NCBI RefSeq assembly: GCF_027497235.1 | Contig: NZ_CP114902.1 | Span: 1,439,501 to 1,503,500 of the forward strand | Direction: 5' to 3' | DNA from: Micromonospora sp. WMMD1128 | Lineage (GTDB): Bacteria; Actinomycetota; Actinomycetes; Mycobacteriales; Micromonosporaceae | DNA length: 64,000 nt | Part shown: in pieces, positions 8,112-16,980 of the stretch | Layout: the number at the start of each line of letters is the position of its first letter | Position numbering within the stretch: position 1 is the first letter of the stretch | Notes under the pieces: generated by a model | Seen by the model: the letters and a program-made list of their open reading frames with translations, nothing else | What the model was told of the DNA's origin: nothing | Databases searched by the model: none | Translations under genes and position numbers: made by a program

Positions 8112-9524
8112 GTGTCCTCCCCCACCGACCCCACCGATCTCGGTCGCCCCGATCTCGGTCGCCCCGATCCGGTCTCCGACCGGGGCGACACGGTCTGCGT
8201 CATCGGCGCCGGCGCCAGCGGGCTGACCGCGGTGAAGAACCTTCGCGAGGCCGGCTTCGGCGTGGACTGCTACGAACGCGAGACAGGCGTCGGCGGGGCG
8301 TGGAACTGGCGGCACGACCGCAGCCCGGTGTACGCCAGCACGCACCTCATCTCGTCCCGGCCGTTCACCCAGTTCCCGGACTTCCCGATGCCCGACGACT
8401 GGCCGGACTACCCGCACCACAGCCAGTTGCTGTCCTACTTCGAGCGCTACGCCGACCACTTCGACCTGCGACAGTACGTCTGGTTCGGCACCGAGGTGGT
8501 CCGGGTCGAGCCGGTCGAGGGGGACCGGTGGGACGTGACCACCCGCAGCACCGGCGGCTACGGCCCCGAGCGCACCTCCAGGTACGCCGCCGTGGTGCTG
8601 GCCAACGGCCACAACTGGTCGCCGAAGCTGCCCCGGTACGAGGGGTTGGCGGAGTTCCGCGGTGAGGTCATGCACGCGTCCTCCTACAAGGACCCGGCCC
8701 AGCTACGCGGCAAGCGGGTGCTCGTGGTCGGCGCCGGCAACACCGGCTGCGACATCGCGGTCGAGGCCGCCCAGCAGGCGTCGCACTGCTGGCACTCCAC
8801 CCGACGCGGCTACTGGTACGCCCCGAAGTTCGTCCTCGGCCGCCCGGCCGACCAGGTCAACGACACGCTGCTGGCGCTGCGGGTGCCGTTGCGGGTGCGG
8901 CAGTGGCTCTATCACATGACGTTGCGGCTGACCGTCGGCGACCTGACCCGGTTCGGCCTGCCGAAGCCCGATCACCGGGTCTACGAGACGCACCCGATCG
9001 CCAACAGCCAACTCGTCTACTACGTCGGGCACGGGGAGATCACCCCGGTGCCCGACGTGGCCCGGTTCGACGACCGCACGGTCGAGCTGACCGACGGCCG
9101 GCGGATCGACCCGGAGCTGGTGGTGTTCGCCACCGGCTATCTGCCGCGCTTCGAGTTCATGCAGGGCCGGGTGCTCGGCGACGAGGACGGCTCCGGGCGG
9201 CCCCGGCTGTGGTTGAACGCCTTCACCGCCGGCCACCCCACGCTGGCCGTGGTCGGCCTGGTCCAGCCGGACTCCGGCATCTTCGCCATCTCGCACTGGC
9301 AGAGCGCCCTCTTCGCCCGGCTGCTCACGCTGCGCGCCACCCGCCCCGACCGGGTCGCCGCGTTCGACCGCCGGGTCCGCGCCGGCCTCGGTGAGCGGTA
9401 CTCGGCGAAGGTCAAGGACAGTACCCGGCACTGGTTCGAGGTCGGGCACGCCGACTACCTGCGCGCGCTGCAACGGGCGTGGTACGAGCTGGAGGCAGGC
9501 GTGAACGGAGGGCAGCCCCGGTGA
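8112..9524 (+). CDS. Flavin-containing monooxygenase (FMO/BVMO-like)
   Basis: 470-residue NADPH- and FAD-dependent monooxygenase. First Rossmann motif CVIGAGASGLTAVKNL (FAD), the FMO-type signature around FRGEVMHASSYKD (FxGxxxH), second Rossmann motif VLVVGAGNTGCDIA (NADPH), and FATGYLPRFEF (the late ATG motif of FMO-type enzymes). This is the class B architecture that oxygenates N or S centres or performs Baeyer-Villiger reactions. GTG at 8112 has AAGGAG 8 nt upstream; the frame could extend to 7971 without a ribosome site. The next gene overlaps by 4 bp (GTGA) and encodes an alpha/beta hydrolase. A ketone or ester catabolic pair (monooxygenase plus esterase) is a reasonable inference but the substrate is unknown. 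Confidence 0.9.
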   Translation: MSSPTDPTDLGRPDLGRPDPVSDRGDTVCVIGAGASGLTAVKNLREAGFGVDCYERETGVGGAWNWRHDRSPVYASTHLISSRPFTQFPDFPMPDDWPDYPHHSQLLSYFERYADHFDLRQYVWFGTEVVRVEPVEGDRWDVTTRSTGGYGPERTSRYAAVVLANGHNWSPKLPRYEGLAEFRGEVMHASSYKDPAQLRGKRVLVVGAGNTGCDIAVEAAQQASHCWHSTRRGYWYAPKFVLGRPADQVNDTLLALRVPLRVRQWLYHMTLRLTVGDLTRFGLPKPDHRVYETHPIANSQLVYYVGHGEITPVPDVARFDDRTVELTDGRRIDPELVVFATGYLPRFEFMQGRVLGDEDGSGRPRLWLNAFTAGHPTLAVVGLVQPDSGIFAISHWQSALFARLLTLRATRPDRVAAFDRRVRAGLGERYSAKVKDSTRHWFEVGHADYLRALQRAWYELEAGVNGGQPR

Positions 9525-10345
9525 CCAGCGAGCGGGTGCGGGTGGTCCGGGCCTGGGAGTGGGCGCGGCCGGAGCGGCCGGTGCGCCGCGAGGTGCTGGC
9601 CGCGGTGCCCGAGCAGGAGGAGGCAAAGCCGCCGCTGCTGTTCGTGCCCGGCTTCGGGCACGGCGCGTGGGCGTTCGCCGAACACTGGCTCGGCCACGCC
9701 GCCGGGCGGGGCTTCCCGGCGTACGCGCTGAGCCTGCGCGGGCACGGCGGCAGTGAGCCGGCGCCGGAGGCGACGCTGCGTGCGTACACCCATGACGTGA
9801 CGCAGGTGGCGGCGAGCCTGCCGCGGCAGGCGGTGCTGGTGGGGCACGGCGCCGGCGCCCGGGTGGTGGCACACGCGCTGGCCCGCTATCCGGCGCGGGC
9901 CGCGGTGCTTGTCGCGCCGGTGCTCGGCGGCTGGTCGACGTTCGGCGCGGCGCTGCGCCGCAACCCGGTCGGCACGCTGCCGGCGGTCTTCGGGGCCGGG
10001 CTGCGGCTGAACCGGCGTCAGCTGTTCAGCCGGGAACTGTCCGACGCCGACGCTCGCCGGCACCTGGCCCGGCTGGGCCGGGCCGGCCGCCGGGCGCAGT
10101 GGCAGCTGCTCACCGGCCGGTCGCCGGAGCCGGCGGTGGGCCGACCGCCGGTGCTGGTGCTCGGCAGCCCCGACGACCGGGTGTTGCCGGCGAGCGCGTT
10201 GACCCGGGCGGCGCGCCGCCACGCCTCGGCCCCGCTGCTCTTCCCCGGCATGGGTCACGACCTGATGCTCGACGCCCGCTGGCGGGAACCGATCGACGCG
10301 ATCCTGGACTGGCTGGACAAGGACCCGGCGCCCACCCTCGGGTGA
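9521..10345 (+). CDS. Alpha/beta hydrolase
   Basis: 274 residues. Motifs: oxyanion-hole segment LLFVPGFGHGAWAF, then ALSLRGHGGS, a nucleophile elbow where Ser is replaced, reading LVGHGAGARVV (G-H-G-A-G), late acid region VLVLGSPDDRVLP, and final histidine in FPGMGHDLML. The usual GxSxG elbow has Gly in place of Ser, which would disable simple serine hydrolysis; a few members of the superfamily work without it, so either a divergent activity or loss of activity is possible. GTG 9521 overlaps the monooxygenase stop (GTGA) and has GGAGGG 8 nt upstream, so it is translationally coupled. The 3' end faces otsA. Confidence 0.85.
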   Translation: MTSERVRVVRAWEWARPERPVRREVLAAVPEQEEAKPPLLFVPGFGHGAWAFAEHWLGHAAGRGFPAYALSLRGHGGSEPAPEATLRAYTHDVTQVAASLPRQAVLVGHGAGARVVAHALARYPARAAVLVAPVLGGWSTFGAALRRNPVGTLPAVFGAGLRLNRRQLFSRELSDADARRHLARLGRAGRRAQWQLLTGRSPEPAVGRPPVLVLGSPDDRVLPASALTRAARRHASAPLLFPGMGHDLMLDARWREPIDAILDWLDKDPAPTLG

Positions 10346-10360
10346 GCGCCGGGCGGTGGC

Positions 10361-11779
10361 TCAGCGGGAGACGGAGCGGCGGCCGACGAGCGACCCGCTC
10401 TCCTCGAGCGCGCTCAGGTAGGACGCCGCCCACGCGTGGATGTCGTTGTGGGCCAGGTGCTCCCGCATCGCGCGCATCCGGGCCGACACGTCCTCCGGTC
10501 CGGCCCGCAGCGCGGCGAGCAGCCCCTGCTTGAGCCCGTCCAGGTCGTGCGGGTTGACCAGGAAGGCATGCTCCATCTCGGCCGCCGCGCCGGCGAACTC
10601 GCTGAGCAGCAACGCCCCGGTGCCGTCGACCCGGGCCGCCACGTACTCCTTGGCCACCAGGTTCATCCCGTCGCGCAGCGGGGTCACCGCCATCACGTCG
10701 GCGACCCGGTAGAGCGCGACCAGCTCGGCCCGGTCGAAGGGCTGGGTGAGGTAGTGGATCGCGGGTTCGCCGACCCGGCCGAACTCGCCGTTGATCCGGC
10801 CCACCTGGTGCTCCACCCGGTCGCGCAGGATCTGATATTGCGCCACCCGGTCCCGGCTGGGCACCGCCACCTGCACCAGCACGGTGTCCCGCACCTTGAC
10901 GTCGCCGCTCGCCAACAGCTCGCGGTAGGCCTTCAGCCGCTGCTCGATGCCCTTGGTGTAGTCCATCCGGTCGACGCTGAGGATCACCTTCTCGGGCCGG
11001 CCGAGGTCCTGCCGCAGTCGGTTGGCCCGCTCGGCGACCTCGGGCCGGGCGGCGAGCGCGGCCATCTCGGCGGTGTCGATGGCGACCGGGAAGGCGCCGA
11101 TGCGCACCACCCGGTCGTCGACCCCGATCCGCCGGTCGGTCGCGGACAGGCCGAGCACCTTGGTGGCGAGCTGGGCGAAGTTGTGCGCCGCCTGAGCCCG
11201 CTGGAAGCCGATCAGGTCGGCGCCGAGCATCCCACGCAGCAGCTCGGACCGGCGGGGAAGCTGCATGAACAGCTCCGGCGGCGGGAACGGCACGTGCAGG
11301 AAGAAGCCGATCCGCAGGTCGGGGCGGAGCGCGCGGAGCTGGCCCGGCACGAGTTGCAGGTGGTAGTCCTGCACCCAGACCAGCCCGCCCGGCTCGGCCG
11401 CCTCGGCGGCGGCCTCGGCGAAGCGCTGATTGACCCGCTGGTACGCCTCCCACCAGCGGCGATGATATTCGGGCTGCTCCACGGCGTCGTGGTAGAGCGG
11501 CCAGAGGGTGGCGTTGGCGAAACCTTCGTAGTGGTCGCGGAAGTCCTCCGCGCTGAGCGCGACGCTGCGCATCCGGACCCCGTCCACGTCGGGCAGGTCG
11601 GGCGCCGGACCGGTGCCGCCGGCCCAGCCCACCCACGTGGCGGGCGTGTGCCGGAGCAGCGGGTGCAGGGCGCTCACCAGCCCGCCCGGGCTGCGGCGCC
11701 ACTCGAAGGCGCCGTCCGGCGCCACACTGTCGTCGATGGGGAGGCGGTTGGCCACCACCACCAGGGGGCTCTGTCGCAT
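10361..11779 (-). CDS. otsA: Alpha,alpha-trehalose-phosphate synthase (UDP- or GDP-glucose), GT20
   Basis: 472-residue glycosyltransferase that makes trehalose-6-phosphate from nucleotide-glucose and glucose-6-phosphate. Motifs: LVVVANRLPIDD, the donor loop RSPGGLVSAL, YHDAVEQPEY, WVQDYHLQLVPGQLR, GFFLHVPFPPPELF, RIGAFPVAID, ILSVDRMDYTKGI, and LRDGMNLVAKEYVAAR. Length fits bacterial OtsA. ATG at 11779 is taken; a TTG at 11788 in the same frame is an alternative, and neither has a strong ribosome site. No otsB phosphatase gene is adjacent. It is convergent with the hydrolase gene (15 bp gap) and stands alone. Confidence 0.93.
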   Translation of the reverse strand: MRQSPLVVVANRLPIDDSVAPDGAFEWRRSPGGLVSALHPLLRHTPATWVGWAGGTGPAPDLPDVDGVRMRSVALSAEDFRDHYEGFANATLWPLYHDAVEQPEYHRRWWEAYQRVNQRFAEAAAEAAEPGGLVWVQDYHLQLVPGQLRALRPDLRIGFFLHVPFPPPELFMQLPRRSELLRGMLGADLIGFQRAQAAHNFAQLATKVLGLSATDRRIGVDDRVVRIGAFPVAIDTAEMAALAARPEVAERANRLRQDLGRPEKVILSVDRMDYTKGIEQRLKAYRELLASGDVKVRDTVLVQVAVPSRDRVAQYQILRDRVEHQVGRINGEFGRVGEPAIHYLTQPFDRAELVALYRVADVMAVTPLRDGMNLVAKEYVAARVDGTGALLLSEFAGAAAEMEHAFLVNPHDLDGLKQGLLAALRAGPEDVSARMRAMREHLAHNDIHAWAASYLSALEESGSLVGRRSVSR

Positions 11780-11941
11780 CTCGGGCAATCCGCTCAGCAG
11801 GGGTGCCGGCGACCGGAGCGGAGCGCGAACCGGACAGCCGGTGCGGGACGGTGACGTTCAGCGGTATTCCTACTGACCGTAAGTTACACCCCTGTTACCC
11901 GATCGGCTCGGGCGAGCGGCGTCCCGCAATCCGGGCACCGC

Positions 11942-12775
11942 TCAGACGACGGCGCCGTCGTCCGGATCCTGGTCGTCCCGGTCGCCCGGGCGCAACCGCC
12001 AGATGAGCATCACGAAACCGGCGAGGATGCCGGTGAAGCCGAGCAGGGTCACCACCGACGGGTCGACGAGCGACATCACGGTGGGGGAGAGGAACAGCAG
12101 GAAGCCGAGGACGATGGAGAGCACGCCCAGCACCGCGTATTTCGAGAATCGCGGCAGCGGGGGCGGCGGGGGCGGGGTGTAGTGCTCCTCCGCGTCGTCC
12201 GGCAGGTCGGCGCCGAACGTGTCCAGGCCGTCCAGCAGGGAGGGCTCGTCGTGCCGGTCGCGGCTCACCGAGATGCCGGAGACGTCCGCCGCGTAGGGCA
12301 GCCGGCGCACGTCGGTGGCGGTCGGACCGGCCGGCTCCTCGGCGCGGCCGGCGGCGGCGCCACCCGGCGCGGCCGGGTCGTCGACGTCCTCGGCGGCCGG
12401 CCAGGGGTGGCTGCCGGCGGTCGGCGTGGTGTGGAAGCCCGCCACGATCCTGGCCCACTCGGCCTCGATGTCGGGCTCGTCGGTGCGGGCCGGCTCGCCA
12501 CCACCCTCGTCGGCGAGCTGGGTGAGGTAGTCCCGGGCGGTCCTCAGGTGCGATCGGTCGACGTAGAGCCGGTCGACCGGGCGGGCCGGGACCGTGGTGG
12601 TGCGGGTGACCGGATTGAGGTCGGCGGAGGGTTGAAGGTAGGCGGCGATGCCACCGGCGGCGAGCACGTCGAGCAGGTGCTCACCGACGCGCGGATCGAC
12701 GTCGCCCGCGACCGCGTACTCGGCCGCGTCGAGCCCGTTGTCCCGCCGTCCTCGGCGAGGCCCGCCCCCTGACAC
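11942..12775 (-). CDS. Hypothetical membrane protein with C-terminal two-helix domain
   Basis: 277 residues. Residues about 10-90 form a soluble domain (EYAVAGDVDPRVGEHLLDVL and AAYLQPSADLNP) that recalls small signal-transducing-protein-like domains found in actinobacterial membrane proteins. A disordered acidic and Ala/Pro-rich linker follows, including a run of six prolines just before the membrane part. Two hydrophobic helices, KYAVLGVLSIVLGFLLFL and VVTLLGFTGILAGFVMLIW, end the protein with an acidic tail. The GTG at 12775 has AAGGGGG about 6 nt upstream. It is leftward and separated from otsA by about 160 bp. No function assigned. Confidence 0.78.
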   Translation of the reverse strand: MSGGGPRRGRRDNGLDAAEYAVAGDVDPRVGEHLLDVLAAGGIAAYLQPSADLNPVTRTTTVPARPVDRLYVDRSHLRTARDYLTQLADEGGGEPARTDEPDIEAEWARIVAGFHTTPTAGSHPWPAAEDVDDPAAPGGAAAGRAEEPAGPTATDVRRLPYAADVSGISVSRDRHDEPSLLDGLDTFGADLPDDAEEHYTPPPPPPLPRFSKYAVLGVLSIVLGFLLFLSPTVMSLVDPSVVTLLGFTGILAGFVMLIWRLRPGDRDDQDPDDGAVV

Positions 12776-13042
12776 CGGACACCCCCTTCACCACGGCCTG
12801 ACGTCGTGTCCTGAATCCTGACACGCCGGGACCCGGTTCCGGGAGTGCGTTGTGGCGCGGCGTACGGGTTCCTGCCCACTTCCCGGCCGATTCGGCGGGT
12901 CCCCGCCCCACCTGGGCGGACCCGGCGCGGTAAGGAACGCCGGTGGATCTCACCCGTACCCCACCGCCGCAGCCGGCCCCGGAGCGCGAAAAGTCACCTT
13001 CTCCGCGAAAGCCGAAAACCTGTCGTAACGGATCCGGACCGC

Positions 13043-16000
13043 TCAGCCGGCCGCCGCGATGCGGAGCAGGCCGACGGCGGCGTGCCGCTCCGCGAAGGCG
13101 CGTACCCGGGCCAGCGTCGCCGCCGCGGCCGGCGGGTCCGTCTCGGTCAACGGCCGCACCGCCAGGGCGGACGCGAGGAGATGGTCGGTGACGTCGCTCA
13201 TGTCCGCGTAGTCCTGCGCCGCGGCGGTGAACAACCGGCCCGCCCGGGCGGCGTCGCCGTCACGGTGGGCAAGCGCCGCGTCGGCCGACCGGCCGGCCGC
13301 CCGCGCCCAGCGGGTCGCCCGTGGGGCCCGGGCCAGCAGGTCGCGCACCAGGACCGCCGCGTCGCCGCCGAGCAGGCCGGCGACGTGACCGACCGCCGGC
13401 ACCCACTCGGCGAACGGGATCATCCGGGTCCGCCGCCAGTCCTCGTCCAGCTCGGCGAGCAGCGCGAGCGCCTCGTCCCGGCGACCCTGCACCGCCCGGC
13501 AGAGCGCGGCGTGCGCCACGGTGGACCGCAGCACCCGGTGGAAGCCGCTGCGCCGGGCCGCGACAAGCGCCTGGTCCACCAGGTCCGGCGCGTCGTCGGC
13601 GGCGGTCGGGATGTCGGCGGCCGGGCCGTCGCCGAGCGCCCGGATCCAGCCGGAGATCGCCACGACGTGCAGGTCCCACTCGTCGGTCGGGCGCCGGGTC
13701 GACCCCTCGGCCATCCGCAGCGCCGCGGTCCAGTCCCCGCTGTAGTAGGACCGGGTCCACTGGTCGCTGAAAGTCACCGTGAGGCCGTGCAGGCCGGCCA
13801 GGTCCAGCGACCGCTGCTCGGCGACCAGCCGGGCCGAGCCGGCCAGGTCGCCCTCCTCCTGCAACGCCCAGGCCAGGTTGTGCACCGCCCGACGGCGGCT
13901 GGTGAGCCGCTCCACCCGGCACTCCTCGGTGACCTCGGCCAGCTCGGCGTACGCCTCCTCGGCGCCCGCCTGGTAGCGGGCCACCGCCAGGGTGATCCGG
14001 GCGTTCGCCCGCGCCTCCCGCAGCTCCAGCCGTTCGGCCAGCTCGGCGGCGCTGCTCGCGGCGACGCAGGCCGGCTCGGTCTGCGCGTCGAACATGTGCG
14101 CCCGGGCCAGCTCCAGCAGCGCGCCGACCTTGTCCTCGCTGTCCGGCAGCTCCGCGTGCAGCCGGATCGCCCGGTCCAGGCAGCGCAACGTCTCCGACCG
14201 GTCGGCCCGGGCCCACGCCGCCGTGGCCAGCAGGCGCCACGCCGTCGCCGCGCCGGGGAGATCGCCGGCGTCGGCCAGCCGGCCGGCCAGGCCGGTGAGT
14301 CGTGCCGTGCCGCCGTCGACCAGGAACCCGTCGCGGTCCCGATAGAACGCCAGCTCGGCCTGGAACAGCTCCAGCGCCGGGTCCGGCCCGCAGTCGACGC
14401 TCAGCGCGCGCCCGACAAGCGTGGCCGCGGTCTCCAGCGCGTGCAGCTCGTACGCCCGGCGGGCGGCCCGGTGCAGCGCCGACCGGGTGGCGGCGGCGTG
14501 CGGGGCCTGGTCGAGCCCCACCGTGCGGGCGATCTCGTGCGCCGCCCACCTGTGGTTGGCCAGGACCTCGGCCAGGTCGTGCTGCCGGCCGTCGGCGAGC
14601 TGCTCCAGCCAGTCGGCGGCGCCCTGGTGCCGGGCCACCCGCTCCGCCCGCGGCAACCGCTGGTAGCAGACGTCCCGGACCAGCACGTGCCGGAACCGGT
14701 ATTCGGACTGACCGGGCATGGTCGAGCTGGGCAGCTCGAAGACCAGGTCACGCCGCTGGAGGCGATGCAGCGCCCGCTCCACCCACTCCACCGGCCGGCC
14801 CAGGGCCAGCGCCACCGGCGCCGCCCAGAACTGCACGCCGACCACGGAGGCGGCCTGAAGCACCGTGCGGTCGGCCGGGTCGAGCAGGTCCAGCCGGTTG
14901 GCGATGACCGCCTGGACGGTGCGGGGCATCCCGGCGCCGCCCGTCGGGTCGAGCAGCGCCACGCTCGCCGTACGCTCGGCCAGGCCGCCGTCGAGCAGCA
15001 TCCGGGCGTACTCCTGGGCGTAGAGCGGGTTGCCGTCGGCGAACTCGATGAGCGGCGCGCGGGCCTCGCTGGGCAGCGTGGCCTGACCGAGCAGCAGCGA
15101 GTAGAGGGTGTCGATGTCCCCGTCGTGCATCGGTGGCACCGAGATGGACATCGCGCCGCTGATCGTGCCGGTCCAGGCCGGGTGCCGCTCGCGCAGCTCC
15201 GGCCGGGCGGTCGCGACGACGAGCAGCGGCACGTTGCGGGCCGCCGCGCCGAGCTGTTCGACGAAGGAGAGCATCGCCTCGTCCGCCCAGTGCATGTCCT
15301 CGAAGACGAGCACGGTGGGGCCGGTCGCGGCCAGCGCGAGCAGGAAACGCCGCCACGCCGCCTCGGTCTCGGCCGAGGTGAGCCGCTCGCCGGGTACGCC
15401 GACCAGGGGCCCCAGCGCCTCGGCCAGCCGGACCGCGTGCGGGTCGGCGAGCCGGCCCAGCCGGTCGCGGAGCCGCTCCCGGCTGGCGGCCGGGTCGTCG
15501 GCGCCGACCAGCCCCGCCCAGCCCCGCACGATGTCGGCCAGGGCGGCGTAGGTGACGTTCTCGCCGAACGGCGGGCACTGACCGGTCAGCCAGGTGACCC
15601 GCGCGCCGGGCAGGTTGGCCGCGTGCCGGGCCAGCTCGCGCAGCAGCCGGCTCTTGCCCACCCCGGCCGGACCGAAGACGGTCAGGAGCTGGGAGGTGCG
15701 CTCGGTGACGGTGCGGTGCAGCGCGCTGACCAGCAGACCGCGCTCGTGGTCCCGGTTGACCATCGGGGTCAGCTCGGGGCCCTGCCGGTCACGCCGGGGC
15801 CGGGCCCGGACGGCCAGCCAGATGCGGCTCACCGCCGACCGGCCACGCAACGTGACCGGCGGCCGGTCGGCGTACTCCATCTCGCGCCGGGTGGCCGCCC
15901 AGGTGCTCTCGTCGACCACCACGCCGCCCACCGGGGCCAGCGCCTGCAACCGGCTCGCGGTGTTGACCACGTCACCGGTGACGAAGGCCTGGCCGCCGTC

Positions 16001-16690
16001 GCGCGCCGCGGCCAGGTCGACAAGCGCCTCGCCGGTGGCGATGCCCACCCGGAAGCCGAGCGGCGGATGCGGCCCGGCCGGCTGCCGGGCCAGACTCCGC
16101 TGCAGCTCCAACCCGGCGCGTACGCAGCGCAGCGCGTCGTTGTCGGTGGCCACCGGCGCGCCGAACAACGCCATCACCGCGTCGCCGATGTATTTCTCCA
16201 CCACGCCGCCGTACTGGTGCACCAGCCGGCGCACCGTGGCGAAGTATGCCTGTTGCAGGCCGCGGGCCTGCTCCGGGTCGGCCCGTTCGGCGTACGTGGT
16301 GAAGTCGGCGATGTCGATGAAGAGCACGCTCACCTGCCGGCGGTCCTCCTGCACCGCGACCGCGTGGTCGCGCAGCGGCTGGCCGCAGTTGGTGCAGAAG
16401 TTGGCGCCGGCGTCGTTGGCGTGGCCGCAGCCCGGGCAGGCCGCCGCGAGCGGCCGGCCGCACCCGCCGCAGAAGCGGTCGTCCGGCCCGGCGGTCCGGG
16501 TGCAGTGTCCACAGGTGAGGTCGATGTCCGGCTCCGTACGCGTGAGGTACCCAGTGTGCCGCGCCGCCGCCCCAGTCGGGTACCCGACGGGTCGACGGGA
16601 CGATGCGGCTGTTCGGCCGGGTCTAGTCTCCTCTAGCAGGAAGTCCCGTCGACAGGGAGAGCGCCGTGCACGTCCGGCTTTCCGCCCCAT
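13043..16690 (-). CDS. Adenylate/guanylate cyclase-domain AAA+ ATPase with TPR-like C-terminus
   Basis: A large signalling protein. After a poorly conserved start come two zinc-ribbon motifs (CGHC...CGGCG, CPGCG...CTNCG), a class III nucleotide cyclase domain (VSVLFIDIADFTTYAE, VVEKYIGDAVMALFG, FRVGIATGEAL, TGDVVNTASRLQ), an AAA+/STAND ATPase with Walker A FGPAGVGKSRLL and Walker B VLVFEDMHWAD, then about 500 helical residues like the TPR regions of such regulators. The cyclase metal-binding Asp residues (D of FIDI and D of GDAVM) are present. Unlike many relatives it has no C-terminal LuxR domain. Start is uncertain: conserved sequence begins near 16525 (LTCGHC), but no ATG, GTG or TTG lies in frame between there and the ATG at 16690, which overlaps the divergent small gene. 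It may sense ligands and produce cAMP; the partner is unknown. Confidence 0.85.
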   Translation of the reverse strand: MGRKAGRARRSPCRRDFLLEETRPGRTAASSRRPVGYPTGAAARHTGYLTRTEPDIDLTCGHCTRTAGPDDRFCGGCGRPLAAACPGCGHANDAGANFCTNCGQPLRDHAVAVQEDRRQVSVLFIDIADFTTYAERADPEQARGLQQAYFATVRRLVHQYGGVVEKYIGDAVMALFGAPVATDNDALRCVRAGLELQRSLARQPAGPHPPLGFRVGIATGEALVDLAAARDGGQAFVTGDVVNTASRLQALAPVGGVVVDESTWAATRREMEYADRPPVTLRGRSAVSRIWLAVRARPRRDRQGPELTPMVNRDHERGLLVSALHRTVTERTSQLLTVFGPAGVGKSRLLRELARHAANLPGARVTWLTGQCPPFGENVTYAALADIVRGWAGLVGADDPAASRERLRDRLGRLADPHAVRLAEALGPLVGVPGERLTSAETEAAWRRFLLALAATGPTVLVFEDMHWADEAMLSFVEQLGAAARNVPLLVVATARPELRERHPAWTGTISGAMSISVPPMHDGDIDTLYSLLLGQATLPSEARAPLIEFADGNPLYAQEYARMLLDGGLAERTASVALLDPTGGAGMPRTVQAVIANRLDLLDPADRTVLQAASVVGVQFWAAPVALALGRPVEWVERALHRLQRRDLVFELPSSTMPGQSEYRFRHVLVRDVCYQRLPRAERVARHQGAADWLEQLADGRQHDLAEVLANHRWAAHEIARTVGLDQAPHAAATRSALHRAARRAYELHALETAATLVGRALSVDCGPDPALELFQAELAFYRDRDGFLVDGGTARLTGLAGRLADAGDLPGAATAWRLLATAAWARADRSETLRCLDRAIRLHAELPDSEDKVGALLELARAHMFDAQTEPACVAASSAAELAERLELREARANARITLAVARYQAGAEEAYAELAEVTEECRVERLTSRRRAVHNLAWALQEEGDLAGSARLVAEQRSLDLAGLHGLTVTFSDQWTRSYYSGDWTAALRMAEGSTRRPTDEWDLHVVAISGWIRALGDGPAADIPTAADDAPDLVDQALVAARRSGFHRVLRSTVAHAALCRAVQGRRDEALALLAELDEDWRRTRMIPFAEWVPAVGHVAGLLGGDAAVLVRDLLARAPRATRWARAAGRSADAALAHRDGDAARAGRLFTAAAQDYADMSDVTDHLLASALAVRPLTETDPPAAAATLARVRAFAERHAAVGLLRIAAAG

Positions 16691-16914
16691 GGATCGATCC
16701 ACGAGGGACGGTGTGGGCCTCGGGCGACACGGTCGACGTGGACGCCGTCACACTCGCCGAACTGGAGGAAAAAGGCATGGTGGAGCAGCCCGCAGGCAGC
16801 GGATCGACCGAGACCACGACCACGACGACCACCACGACACCGTCGAAGAAGACCGACCCGTCGAAGATCGGCCCCGGCCCGAGCGCGCCGCCGGCCGACA
16901 GCAAGGACAAGTGA
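16666..16914 (+). CDS. Small Thr-rich hypothetical protein, phage-structural-like
   Basis: 82 residues. Residues 1-42 are an ordered segment (VHVRLSAPWIDPRGTVWASG then DTVDVDAVTLAELEEKGMVE) that resembles the short domain of small phage head-associated proteins, in which a beta hairpin with a GD(T/V)V(D/E)V motif is followed by a helix of the L.eLe.kG type. A tail of nine consecutive Thr residues and a PSKK...PPADSKDK basic/acidic end follows. GTG at 16666 has AGGGAGA about 5 nt upstream. No other phage gene is near, so a domesticated or stand-alone small protein is more likely than a prophage. The start lies inside the 5' part of the divergent cyclase frame. Confidence 0.65.
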   Translation: MHVRLSAPWIDPRGTVWASGDTVDVDAVTLAELEEKGMVEQPAGSGSTETTTTTTTTTPSKKTDPSKIGPGPSAPPADSKDK

Positions 16915-16937
16915 CACGACGGACCGGTGACACCCGG

Positions 16938-16968
16938 CGGGGCCTGGCGGGACGACCGCCGGGCCCCG
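16938..16968. terminator. Hairpin between convergent genes
   Basis: CGGGGCCTGGCGG (16938-16950) pairs with CCGCCGGGCCCCG (16956-16968) with one mismatch over a 5-nt loop. It sits between the ends of the small gene (16914) and the Crp-type gene (16981) and could serve both. Confidence 0.6.
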
Positions 16969-16980
16969 TCGTCGTACCGC

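Noticed and set aside
12845..16636. Open frame of over 1,200 codons opposite the cyclase/ATPase gene
   Set aside because: Composition is that of a shadow frame (Arg, Gly, Val, Gln rich, no motifs); the minus-strand frame has clear cyclase and AAA+ motifs.
16666..16914. Evidence of a prophage from the small phage-like protein
   Set aside because: No other phage structural, integrase or lysis gene is near and no att-like repeats flank it.
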